Positions 37,604-45,541 of a DNA stretch of 64,000 nt are shown here, one piece after another. Made by a program: the position numbers and the translations under genes. Every line of letters starts with the position of its first letter. Position 1 is the stretch's first letter. The stretch is from Clostridium transplantifaecale (GTDB taxonomy: Bacteria; Bacillota; Clostridia; Lachnospirales; Lachnospiraceae): the NCBI RefSeq assembly GCF_900626075.1, contig NZ_UYZY01000008.1:62001-126000 (forward strand), written 5' to 3'. Under the pieces are notes generated by a model. That model was not told the origin of the DNA. It saw only the letters and a program-made list of their open reading frames with translations, and did no database searches.

Positions 37604-37696
37604 ATTACTTTGTACATTAATTTATATTTCTATCCGCCGGGCTGTTACTGCCTTCGGACCTTTTAATACTTTTTTATACAGGCTGCAATTTATATT

Positions 37697-38539
37697 TTAC
37701 TCTGCATCCATGTATTTTGCAACGATTTCGTCAATTTTTCCTTCTGATTTCAGTTCAGCGATTGCAGCATTCATTTTCTCAACAAGGTCTGTGTTTCCTT
37801 TTTTGATTGCAATTGCGTATTCTTCTTCCGACATCTTCTCTTCCAGAATCTTGATTCCTTCTGTCTTCTTAACGAATGCCTGAGCAGTGGCCTGGTCGAT
37901 TACAACTGCGTCAATCTTGCCCTGTGTCAGAGACTGAACTGCCTCTAAGCCTTTATTGTAACGCTCTACTGTTGCATCTTTAAGCTCTGTTGCAAGTGCG
38001 TCGCCTGTAGTTCCAAGCTGTACGCCGATTGTCTTTCCTTCCAGATCAGCGGAACCTGCGATGTCGCTGTCCTCTTTTACGATTGCAACCTGGTTGGAGT
38101 TTGCATATGTGTCTGTAAATTCTACGGATCTCTGACGCTCTTCCGTTACTGTCATGCCGGCTGCGCCGAAATCTGCTTTGCCGCTTGTAACTGCAGGAAT
38201 GATTGCATCAAATGCCATATCTTCAATCTGAAGCTCCATGCCCATCTTCTCAGCGATTGCCTTTGCAATCTCAACGTCGATACCTACGATATCGTTATCT
38301 TCGTAAAATTCATAGGGAGGGAACTCTGCGTTGGTACCCATTACAAGCACTCCGCCTGCCGCTGCCTCTTCTTTTGTCTCTTCAGCAGATTCATCTGCTG
38401 CTTCTGTTGTCTCACCAGCTGCTTCCTGTGTCTCTGCTGCTGTTTCAGGAGCCTTTGTCTCTGCCGGTTTCGAACTGCATCCTGCGAGAGATGCCGCCAT
38501 CATTGCTGCCATTGCTAAAGCTAAAAACTGTTTTTTCAT
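37697..38539 (-). CDS. Polar amino-acid ABC transporter substrate-binding lipoprotein
   Basis: 280 residues: lipoprotein signal with lipobox SLAGC (Cys21), a Glu/Ala/Thr-rich linker to about residue 62, then a bacterial solute-binding family 3 domain. Typical segments are GTNAEFPPYEFYEDNDIVGIDVEIAKAIA, FGAAGMTVTEERQRSVEFT and GVQLGTTGDA. The ligand is probably a polar or basic amino acid; an ArgR-like box upstream points to arginine or related compounds (inference). Confidence 0.92.
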   Translation of the reverse strand: MKKQFLALAMAAMMAASLAGCSSKPAETKAPETAAETQEAAGETTEAADESAEETKEEAAAGGVLVMGTNAEFPPYEFYEDNDIVGIDVEIAKAIAEKMGMELQIEDMAFDAIIPAVTSGKADFGAAGMTVTEERQRSVEFTDTYANSNQVAIVKEDSDIAGSADLEGKTIGVQLGTTGDALATELKDATVERYNKGLEAVQSLTQGKIDAVVIDQATAQAFVKKTEGIKILEEKMSEEEYAIAIKKGNTDLVEKMNAAIAELKSEGKIDEIVAKYMDAE

Positions 38540-38703
38540 AATTATCCTCCTCTTGTCATATCGGATGCATAAATTGATTTATTATACATTACCTGAGGTA
38601 TTCTGCTGTTAATCCTCCGGGTCACTTCCCTGATTCTTCCGTTTAAGAAGTGAAATTTATGCATTAAATATGTATAAATATAGATTTTGTTTTCTAGTAA
38701 TTC

Positions 38704-38731
38704 ATTATAACGTATTTTAGAAAATAATCAA
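38704..38731 (-). promoter_or_regulatory. Promoter of the amino-acid ABC operon
   Basis: On the minus strand TTGATT (38731-38726), 16 bp, TATAAT (38709-38704). Confidence 0.65.
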
Positions 38732-38770
38732 GTGCTAATTCGGTTTTTTTTACGTTTTTCCAGAAGTTTA

Positions 38771-38784
38771 TGAATTTTTATGCA
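38771..38784. promoter_or_regulatory. ArgR-like box
   Basis: TGAATTTTTATGCA fits the ARG-box core TGAAT-WWWW-ATTCA with one mismatch. It lies 40 bp upstream of the -35 box of the amino-acid transporter. A weaker related sequence (TGCATTAAATATGTA) lies in the leader near 38660. Confidence 0.45.
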
Positions 38785-38920
38785 AAAAGCCCCCTATGAT
38801 TTACAACTATTGGCAAATATCACGTTTAGGTTTATACTACAAGCTAGTAACACATCAGATACGATTACATCTGGCCGCAAAAAGCTGTGAAAATGTAATA
38901 CCAGAAAGTGAGGTGTTTTT

Positions 38921-39691
38921 ATGGAGGACTGGTTGTTAAAAACGGCCTGGCCTATGACTCCGCCGCTGCCTTTTTCCGCATTTCATATTTGCTTTACCAT
39001 ATTCGGCCTGGCTGCCGCGGCATTTTTAGCCTGGCGCCTCAGACATCTTCCTCATTCCTCAAGGGTCGTAATTTTATTTATAATGGGAATACTGCTTGCC
39101 TTATCGGAATGCTATAAACAGCTTTTCCTCTACTACGTGGTTAATCACCATAACTATGACTGGTGGTATTTCCCCTTCCAGCTCTGCAGTATCCCGATGT
39201 ATCTCTGCCTTCTTCTGCCCTTTATGGGAAAAACGGGAGGGAAATGGCAGCGTATTCTCTGCACCTTTATGTACAGCTACAATCTGCCGGGCAGCATCCT
39301 CGTCTTTGCGGCGCCCTATGGAATGATGCATCCCTACTGGACTCTCACCCTCCACTCTTTTCTTTGGCATATTGTCCTTGTTTTCATCGGGCTGCTGATT
39401 CTTTTTTCCGATATGGGGACTGCGTCGTACCGCGGCTTGGCGGGGGCTACCGGAATTTTTCTGGTGTGCTGTCTCGTTGCGACCGCCATCAATATCCTGG
39501 CAAGTCCCTACGGGTACCCGGATATGTTTTACATCACGCCGTACTATCCTACAACGCAGCCTGTTTTTTCTATAATAGCAGACCGCTTTGGGATTATGGC
39601 GGGGGATTTGAGTTATCTGGGTACGATCGTGTTCGGCGCTTTTGTTCTTCATATTGGATACCGGCGCCGAGCTATATGGGGATTTGATTGA
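38921..39691 (+). CDS. YwaF/TIGR02206-type integral membrane protein
   Basis: 256 residues, about seven membrane helices, with the family signature FPFQLCSIPMYLCLLLPF and the following YSYNLPGSILVF. Homologs are widespread in Firmicutes but have no proven function. ATG 38921 follows GAGGTG. Single gene; the 3' end abuts the structured RNA copy 1. Confidence 0.85.
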   Translation: MEDWLLKTAWPMTPPLPFSAFHICFTIFGLAAAAFLAWRLRHLPHSSRVVILFIMGILLALSECYKQLFLYYVVNHHNYDWWYFPFQLCSIPMYLCLLLPFMGKTGGKWQRILCTFMYSYNLPGSILVFAAPYGMMHPYWTLTLHSFLWHIVLVFIGLLILFSDMGTASYRGLAGATGIFLVCCLVATAINILASPYGYPDMFYITPYYPTTQPVFSIIADRFGIMAGDLSYLGTIVFGAFVLHIGYRRRAIWGFD

Positions 39692-39693
39692 GA

Positions 39694-40036
39694 AATGAGG
39701 ACGCCGCCGTCAGGCTAGGGGCCGGGGTGGTGAGGGGGATCGATGCGTCTTTCGTCCCGGGCGTTAGGGTGTCGCGGGCGGGGAATCCGGGCAGAAAAAG
39801 TTCCTGCGGGAAACGCTCGCGCTCTTTGGAGTACATAATGGTACTAACCTCGAAAAAACCTCGGTAAGTACCAATGAACTCCAGGTTCCCTCCGGAATCT
39901 TTTTCTCCCTTCTTCCCCGCAGGAAGGTTATGGCCGGGACGAAAGACTCAGCCAGGATAGCGGTCCGGCCCCCGGCCTGCGGCGGCTGATCGGTCCTATT
40001 TCTTCAATGGGGGAGGCGCTTGTCGCTGCCACTACG
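39694..40036 (+). ncRNA. Structured RNA of unknown class, copy 1
   Basis: About 340 nt without coding potential but with extensive pairing. Outer stem P1: GCCGCC 39703-39708 with 39981-39986, and GGGGCCGG 39718-39725 with 39965-39972. P2: 14 bp, 39747-39760 with 39934-39947. P3: GGAGT/ACTCC (39828-39832, 39878-39882) and GGTACT/AGTACC (39840-39845, 39867-39872) around a conserved CTCGAAA..ACCTCG loop. A 3' hairpin lies near 40008-40031. Two further pairings (39793-39800 with 39899-39906; 39803-39810 with 39916-39923) cross and suggest a pseudoknot. The same architecture occurs in the second copy with compensatory changes. Strand chosen from A-rich loops. Not recognised; large Firmicute RNAs such as the raiA motif are possible relatives. 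Confidence 0.7.
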
Positions 40037-40116
40037 TTTTTCAGAATGCCTAAGGATGCCTAAAAACTATATTCTATTCACTATGAAACTGTGTAATCTT
40101 ATAATCTTATAATCTT

Positions 40117-40140
40117 AGAGTGTTTATTCGGATACTCTTT
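40117..40140 (+). terminator. Terminator of structured RNA copy 1
   Basis: AGAGTGT pairs with ATACTCT (one G-U pair valid on the plus strand), followed by TTTTT. Just upstream, ATAATCTT is repeated about three times (40091-40115). Confidence 0.6.
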
Positions 40141-40183
40141 TTATGCAGCCTAAAATGTCATCAGAATGTAAAAGCATCACAAG

Positions 40184-40529
40184 GATATAGTGGATGCGAC
40201 AATACGCTCTCCCCACTTAACGAAAGAGACAATCAGCCCCTGAAGCCGGCGGACGGGGCAATAACCTTCCCTGAGTCTTCAGTCCCGTCGACAATCTGCC
40301 CGGGGAAGGAGGAGAAAAACTTTCCGAAGGGAGACCTTGAAGCCCGCCGGTGCTTAGCGAGGTCCTTTCGAGCTTAGCATCCGCTGTGCGCTTCACAAGC
40401 GGGAGCGAGTCCCCGTAGGAATTTTTTTCTCCGGATTCCCCTCACCACCCCCTACCAACCGGGACTGAAGACTCATACACAACCTCCCACTCCCCCGTCC
40501 GCCGTCTTACAGAGGCGTCCTCGCATCTC
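40184..40529 (-). ncRNA. Structured RNA of unknown class, copy 2
   Basis: Homologous to copy 1 but on the opposite strand. P1: 40493-40504 with 40247-40258 (12 bp). P2: 40460-40474 with 40273-40287 (15 bp). P3 surrounds the loop CTCGAAAGGACCTCG, with TGAAGC/GCTTCA and TGCT/AGCA stems. Long invariant stretches shared with copy 1 are GGGGAATCCGG, AGAAAAA, TTCCT.CGGG, CGGAA and CTTCCCCG. P2, P3 and the loop-closing pair change on both sides between copies, keeping pairing. It lies just downstream of the carB terminator, and the two copies converge. Confidence 0.7.
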
Positions 40530-40551
40530 AACTAAACCCTCACTCTAATAG

Positions 40552-40604
40552 AACCCGCACAAAACACCTGCCTTATCGAATCGGCAAGGTATTTCATGCG
40601 GGTT
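40552..40604 (-). terminator. Terminator of carB
   Basis: On the minus strand AACCCGCA pairs with TGCGGGTT (40604-40597 with 40559-40552), enclosing a nested ACCTTGCC/GGCAGGT stem. It begins 22 bp after the carB stop. Confidence 0.65.
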
Positions 40605-40625
40605 ATCATAATTCAAAGCAAATGC

Positions 40626-43600
40626 TTATTTAATTTCTTTATGGAACTCCTGAAGTGATTTCACTTCAATATCCCCGTTCTTTGTAATAGTCTTAAGAGC
40701 CTGGACAGTTGCCTTTGCGGCCGCCATGTTGGTGAAGTAAGGAATTTTACCCTTAACGGCTGCCTTTCTGATATAGCTGTCGTCTCCCATTCCCTTTTTG
40801 TCTACCGGAGTATTGATAATAATATCAACCTTCTTGTTCGTAATTTTATCAAGGATATTCGGACGGCCCTCGTCAATCTTGGCAATCTTTTCTGCAGGAA
40901 GTCCTGCGGCTGCCATGATATCGTATGTTCTGCCTGTTCCCATCAGCTTGAAGCCGCAGTCATAGAATCCCTTTGCAACCTCAATCAGTTCAGGCTTGTC
41001 CATATCGTTGACGCTTAAAAGCACGGTTCCGGAGCTTGGAAGTCTTGTCTGTGTTGCCTCCTGTGCTTTGTAAATCGCCTCGCCCAGGTTCGCGGACATT
41101 CCTAGAACTTCTCCTGTGGAACGCATCTCCGGTCCCAGAACCGGGTCAACCTCCGGGAACATCTTGAATGGGAATACCGGCATTTTTACTCCGTAATGAG
41201 GAATCTTCTTCTCGGTCAGTGTCGGAACCGGTGAAGGTCTTCCCGTCAGGTGGGAAGTCATAATATCGGTTGCCAGTTTTACCATCTTGATATTGCAGAC
41301 CTTGGAAACCAGCGGAACGGTTCTGGATGCCCTTGGGTTGGCCTCAAGTACATAAACCTCTCCGTCTTCAATTGCATACTGCATATTCATAAGGCCGACA
41401 ACGTGCATTTCTTTTGCGATACGGCTTGTGTAGTCGCGGATGGTGTCCACCTGATCTTTTGTCAGGTTTCTGGACGGCAGGATGCAGGCTGAGTCTCCGG
41501 AATGGATTCCGGCAAGCTCAATGTGCTCCATAACGGCCGGAACGAATACATCCACTCCGTCACTGATGGCGTCTGCCTCACACTCTGTCGCATGGTTCAG
41601 GAAACGGTCAATCAGAATAGGACGGTCCGGAGTGACGCCGACAGCTTCCTTCATATAATATGTCATGGCATCGTCATCATGTACAACTTCCATTCCGCGT
41701 CCGCCGAGAACGTAGGAAGGGCGTACCATTACCGGATAACCGATGCGGTTTGCAATCACAAGAGCCTCGTCTACATTGACAGCCATACCTGACTCAGGCA
41801 TTGGAATGTGTAATTTATCCATCATATCGCGGAACAGGTCTCTGTCCTCCGCCATGTCGATTGTCTCAGGTGTTGTTCCGAGAATTGTCACACCATATTT
41901 CTTTAAGTCGGCTGCCAGATTAAGCGGTGTCTGTCCGCCGAACTGCGCGATAACGCCCAGAGGTTTTTCTTTGTGGTAGATGCTTAATACATCTTCCAGT
42001 GTCAGAGGCTCAAAGTAAAGCTTATCGGAGGTATCATAGTCTGTGGATACCGTCTCCGGGTTGCAGTTTACAATGATTGTCTCAAAACCGAGCTCTTTCA
42101 GTGCAATTGCAGCATGAACGCAGCAGTAGTCGAATTCGATACCTTGGCCGATACGGTTCGGGCCGCCGCCGAGAATCATAATCTTCTTATTGTCGCTGCA
42201 TGGGCTCTCATCTTTAATATGGTAGCTGGAGTAGTAATAAGCAGAATCTTCCGTTCCGCTTACGTGAACGCCTTCCCAGCCTTCCACGATATCGGCCGCT
42301 GTTCTGGCATTTCTGATATCTTCTTCGGAAACTTCCAGGATTTCACTTAAATACTTGTCTGCAAATCCGTCGAGTTTAGCCTGGCGGAGCACTTCCACAG
42401 GAGGAACCTGGCCCTTATACTGCATCAGAGCTTCTTCCTCTTCCACCAGTTCTTTCATCTGCTCGATGAAATAGTGTTTAATCTTTGTCAGTTCGAAAAG
42501 TTCATCAACGGTCGCGCCCTGTCTCAGAGCCTCATACATGATAAACTGACGCTGGCTGGTCGGTACGTGAAGCATGGACAGAAGTTCTTTTTTGCTCTTC
42601 TGATCTAAATCTTTCACATGGCCAAGGCCGTAGCATCCTCTCTCCAGGCTTCGGATTGCCTTCTGAAGAGCTTCCTTATATGTCTTACCAATACTCATGA
42701 CTTCGCCTACGGCCTTCATCTGAGTACCTAATTTATCTTCGGAACCTTTGAATTTCTCAAATGCCCAGCGTGCGAATTTGATAACAATGTAGTCGCCGGA
42801 TGGAACGTATTTATCCAGTGTGCCGTATTTGCCGCATGGGATTTCATCCAGGGTAAGGCCTGTTGCAAGCATAGCCGATACAAGGGCAATCGGGAATCCT
42901 GTTGCCTTGGATGCCAGCGCTGAGGAACGTGATGTTCTCGGGTTAATCTCAATTACGATATCGCGGTCTGTCTTCGGGTCATGCGCCCACTGCACGTTCG
43001 TTCCGCCGATTACCTCGATCTCCTGAACAATTCTATAAGATTTTTCCTGTAAACGTTTCTGGACTTCTTCTGAAATAGTAAGCATTGGTGCGGAGCAGAA
43101 TGAGTCGCCGGTGTGAACGCCAAGAGGATCAATGTTTTCAATAAAGCAAACGGTAATCATATTGTTTTTAGAATCACGTACAACTTCCAGCTCTAATTCT
43201 TCCCAGCCTAAGATCGATTCTTCGACGAGCACCTGGCCAACCATACTGGCCTGAAGGCCTCTCGCACAGACTGTTTTTAATTCTTCTACGTTATATACAA
43301 GGCCGCCGCCCTCGCCGCCCATCGTATAAGCCGGACGAAGAACAACCGGATAACCTAACTTGTCGGCAATTGCAAGAGCTTCTTCTACCGTATAGGCAAC
43401 TTCACTCCTTGCCATCTCGATATTCAGGCTTTCCATTGCATGCTTGAATTCGATACGATCCTCACCACGCTCAATTGCATCAACCTGAACTCCGATTACT
43501 TTTACATTATATTTATCAAGAACACCTGCTGCTGCCAGTTCAGAACAAAGGTTAAGACCTGACTGTCCTCCCAGATTCGGAAGTAATGCGTCCGGTCTCT

Positions 43601-43838
43601 CTTTATCAATGATCTGTGTCAATCTCTCAACATTAAGTGGTTCGATGTAGGTCACATCTGCTGTCTCCGGATCCGTCATAATCGTAGCCGGATTAGAGTT
43701 TACCAGTACAATCTCGTAACCAAGGTTTTTTAACGCCTTGCACGCCTGAGTTCCGGAATAATCGAACTCGCATGCCTGTCCGATAATAATTGGACCGGAA
43801 CCGATAATCATCACTTTGTGAATGTCGTTTCTCCTCAT
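40626..43838 (-). CDS. carB: Carbamoyl-phosphate synthase large subunit
   Basis: Full length (1070 residues) with the duplicated synthetase domains, two ATP-grasp folds and the C-terminal MGS-like regulatory domain (from about 935). Motifs: IGSGPIIIGQACEFDYSGTQA at the start, GGGPNRIGQGIEFDYCCVHA at the second half, and FARWAFEKF. It makes carbamoyl phosphate for pyrimidines and arginine. The small subunit gene carA is not adjacent, which is unusual. Its promoter at 43998-44026 leaves a leader of about 150 nt with several hairpins. Confidence 0.97.
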   Translation of the reverse strand: MRRNDIHKVMIIGSGPIIIGQACEFDYSGTQACKALKNLGYEIVLVNSNPATIMTDPETADVTYIEPLNVERLTQIIDKERPDALLPNLGGQSGLNLCSELAAAGVLDKYNVKVIGVQVDAIERGEDRIEFKHAMESLNIEMARSEVAYTVEEALAIADKLGYPVVLRPAYTMGGEGGGLVYNVEELKTVCARGLQASMVGQVLVEESILGWEELELEVVRDSKNNMITVCFIENIDPLGVHTGDSFCSAPMLTISEEVQKRLQEKSYRIVQEIEVIGGTNVQWAHDPKTDRDIVIEINPRTSRSSALASKATGFPIALVSAMLATGLTLDEIPCGKYGTLDKYVPSGDYIVIKFARWAFEKFKGSEDKLGTQMKAVGEVMSIGKTYKEALQKAIRSLERGCYGLGHVKDLDQKSKKELLSMLHVPTSQRQFIMYEALRQGATVDELFELTKIKHYFIEQMKELVEEEEALMQYKGQVPPVEVLRQAKLDGFADKYLSEILEVSEEDIRNARTAADIVEGWEGVHVSGTEDSAYYYSSYHIKDESPCSDNKKIMILGGGPNRIGQGIEFDYCCVHAAIALKELGFETIIVNCNPETVSTDYDTSDKLYFEPLTLEDVLSIYHKEKPLGVIAQFGGQTPLNLAADLKKYGVTILGTTPETIDMAEDRDLFRDMMDKLHIPMPESGMAVNVDEALVIANRIGYPVMVRPSYVLGGRGMEVVHDDDAMTYYMKEAVGVTPDRPILIDRFLNHATECEADAISDGVDVFVPAVMEHIELAGIHSGDSACILPSRNLTKDQVDTIRDYTSRIAKEMHVVGLMNMQYAIEDGEVYVLEANPRASRTVPLVSKVCNIKMVKLATDIMTSHLTGRPSPVPTLTEKKIPHYGVKMPVFPFKMFPEVDPVLGPEMRSTGEVLGMSANLGEAIYKAQEATQTRLPSSGTVLLSVNDMDKPELIEVAKGFYDCGFKLMGTGRTYDIMAAAGLPAEKIAKIDEGRPNILDKITNKKVDIIINTPVDKKGMGDDSYIRKAAVKGKIPYFTNMAAAKATVQALKTITKNGDIEVKSLQEFHKEIK

Positions 43839-43883
43839 GTTTTTTCCCTCTCATTGTCTGCAGTTTACATTTTCAGCGATAAG

Positions 43884-43911
43884 CCGCACGCTCCGCGTAC
43901 AGGTCACCGTT
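43884..43911. repeat. Copy 2 of the 28-bp leader repeat
   Basis: Differs from 14661-14688 at one position. It lies within the carB leader, between the promoter and the start codon, beside a GTCCG/CGGAC hairpin (about 43928-43941). Confidence 0.6.
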
Positions 43912-43997
43912 ATCTACAAAGGTCCGTCAGACGGACGCTCTTCAAAAGCCGTTCGGAACCTTTATCTTGTTAAAGGCCCCAGTAAGGCATTATCAAG

Positions 43998-44026
43998 ATT
44001 ATAATAGAAAAGTTCCGCCTTGTAAA
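43998..44026 (-). promoter_or_regulatory. carB promoter
   Basis: On the minus strand TTTACA (44026-44021), 17 bp, TATAAT (44003-43998). The leader then contains CCTTTA/TAAAGG and GTCCG/CGGAC hairpins. No PyrR-type loop was recognised. Confidence 0.7.
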
Positions 44027-44131
44027 CCAAAAAAACATGTTTTTCTCTTCCCTTTTGACATTTTTTATGATATGCTGGTAAAAATATACTGGGGTATTAT
44101 TTTAAAAAGCGGAAAGGATTCGTCAATTTTT

Positions 44132-44551
44132 ATGAAAAAAATCGTGGTGATTGACGGCCAGGGCGGCCGGATGGGTAAAACAGTAGTGGAACAGTTAAAA
44201 CATACATACCCGGATCTGCCTCTAACCGCCATCGGTACCAACAGTATCGCCACCTCCGCCATGCTGAAGGCAGGGGCCGACCAGGGCGCAACCGGAGAAA
44301 ATCCCGTGTTCGTCGCCTGCCGGGACGCTGATATTATTATCGGTCCCCTGGGAATCGTCATCGCAGATTCCCTGCTCGGTGAGATTACACCGGCGATGTC
44401 CTCCGCTATCGGAAGCAGCCGCGCCCACAAGATCCTGATCCCGGTCAGCCAGCATTGCCACCATACGGTTGTGGGATGCAGCGACATGTCCCTGAGCGGA
44501 TACATAAAGCTTGTCTGTGAAGAAGTCGGCAAATGGATTTTAAATACATAA
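44132..44551 (+). CDS. DUF3842 family protein
   Basis: 139 residues from ATG 44132 (an upstream in-frame ATG at 43967 would overlap the carB promoter and is rejected). It begins with a Rossmann-like strand and Gly-rich loop, VIDGQGGRMGKT, and is rich in small residues. It carries conserved Cys/His segments (VSQHCHHTVVGCSDMS), perhaps metal-binding. The family is typical of Clostridia and has no known function. Divergent from carB; ends at a strong hairpin. Confidence 0.85.
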   Translation: MKKIVVIDGQGGRMGKTVVEQLKHTYPDLPLTAIGTNSIATSAMLKAGADQGATGENPVFVACRDADIIIGPLGIVIADSLLGEITPAMSSAIGSSRAHKILIPVSQHCHHTVVGCSDMSLSGYIKLVCEEVGKWILNT

Positions 44552-44557
44552 AATAAA

Positions 44558-44598
44558 AGAGCCGGAAGGTACATTATATGATGTAATCTTCCGGCTCT
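44558..44598. terminator. Bidirectional terminator between DUF3842 and ribF
   Basis: AGAGCCGGAAG (44558-44568) pairs with CTTCCGGCTCT (44588-44598), with inner TACAT/ATGTA, between convergent genes; pyrimidine run after it on the plus strand. Confidence 0.8.
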
Positions 44599-44610
44599 CT
44601 CTATTATCAT

Positions 44611-45540
44611 TTATCTTGCTGCTCTCTCATGCATTTTCCGTCCCGCCTCTTTATCGGCCAGCACTCTCTCCTTCAGCTCCTCCACACCGGAAAATTTAAG
44701 TTCCGGGCGGATGAAGTCCGTCAGCCTTACCTCGATCCATTTATCGTACAGATCTGCGTTCAAATCATAAATATAAGTCTCCACCCCAACCGGGTGCTGT
44801 CCCTCTATCGTAGGTTTTCTTCCTATATTCGTGATTCCCTTGTAATGCCCGCCGTCTATCACCACCTCGGACAGGTAGACACCGAAGGCAGGCAGATGCT
44901 TCTGCTCTCTGGGTTCGATATTAACAGTTGGAAAACCGAGGGTGGAACCCAGATGCCTGCCGTGGATCACACGGCCATGGATCATATAAGTGTATCCAAG
45001 AAGTTCATTAGCCTTCTTAATATTGCCTGCGGCCAGTTCCTCCCTGATATAAGTACTGCTTATCTCTCTTTCGCCATCCAGCGCTTTATCTACGACGATC
45101 ATCTCATAGCCGTATTTGGATGCCAGCTTCTTTAGGAGTTCCACATCACCCTGCCGCTGATATCCAAAGTGGAAATCAGTACCGGTAACAATAGCTTTTG
45201 CCTTCATCTGGCCTGTGAGGATAAGAGAAATAAATTCCTCCGGCTGCATATGCGCCACTTCCTGATTAAACGGATATTCTACAAGATAGTCAATCCCTGC
45301 CTGCTGAAGGTTCTCCCTCCGTTCGGCATTCGTCGTGATCATCGTCTGAAGTTTTCCCTTCATCAGAGTCCCGGGAGCCGTTTCAAATGTAAAAACGGCT
45401 GTCTTATATCCCTTTTCCCTGAAACGGAATACTTCGCTCAGCAGCTTCTGATGGCCTCTGTGAAGGCCGTCGAATTTACCCAGCGTGACAACGGTCGGTT
45501 CTTCTATATGAAATTCTCTGGTTCCGGTAATGTACTGCAT
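44611..45540 (-). CDS. ribF: Bifunctional riboflavin kinase/FAD synthetase
   Basis: 309 residues: N-terminal nucleotidyltransferase with GKFDGLHRGHQKLL and SSTYIREEL, C-terminal riboflavin kinase with GRVIHGRHLGSTLGFPTVNI. It makes FMN and FAD from riboflavin. ATG 45540 is chosen because GGGAGGAGATTGAG precedes it. It follows the truB stop by one base, so it is the last gene of the long translation operon. Confidence 0.95.
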   Translation of the reverse strand: MQYITGTREFHIEEPTVVTLGKFDGLHRGHQKLLSEVFRFREKGYKTAVFTFETAPGTLMKGKLQTMITTNAERRENLQQAGIDYLVEYPFNQEVAHMQPEEFISLILTGQMKAKAIVTGTDFHFGYQRQGDVELLKKLASKYGYEMIVVDKALDGEREISSTYIREELAAGNIKKANELLGYTYMIHGRVIHGRHLGSTLGFPTVNIEPREQKHLPAFGVYLSEVVIDGGHYKGITNIGRKPTIEGQHPVGVETYIYDLNADLYDKWIEVRLTDFIRPELKFSGVEELKERVLADKEAGRKMHERAAR

Positions 45541-45541
45541 C

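Noticed and set aside
39694-40529. RNase P RNA or tmRNA
   Set aside because: Length is similar, but the conserved RNase P core (GAGGAAAGTCC-like, ACAGAA) and the tRNA-like ends of tmRNA are absent, and two inverted copies would be unexpected.
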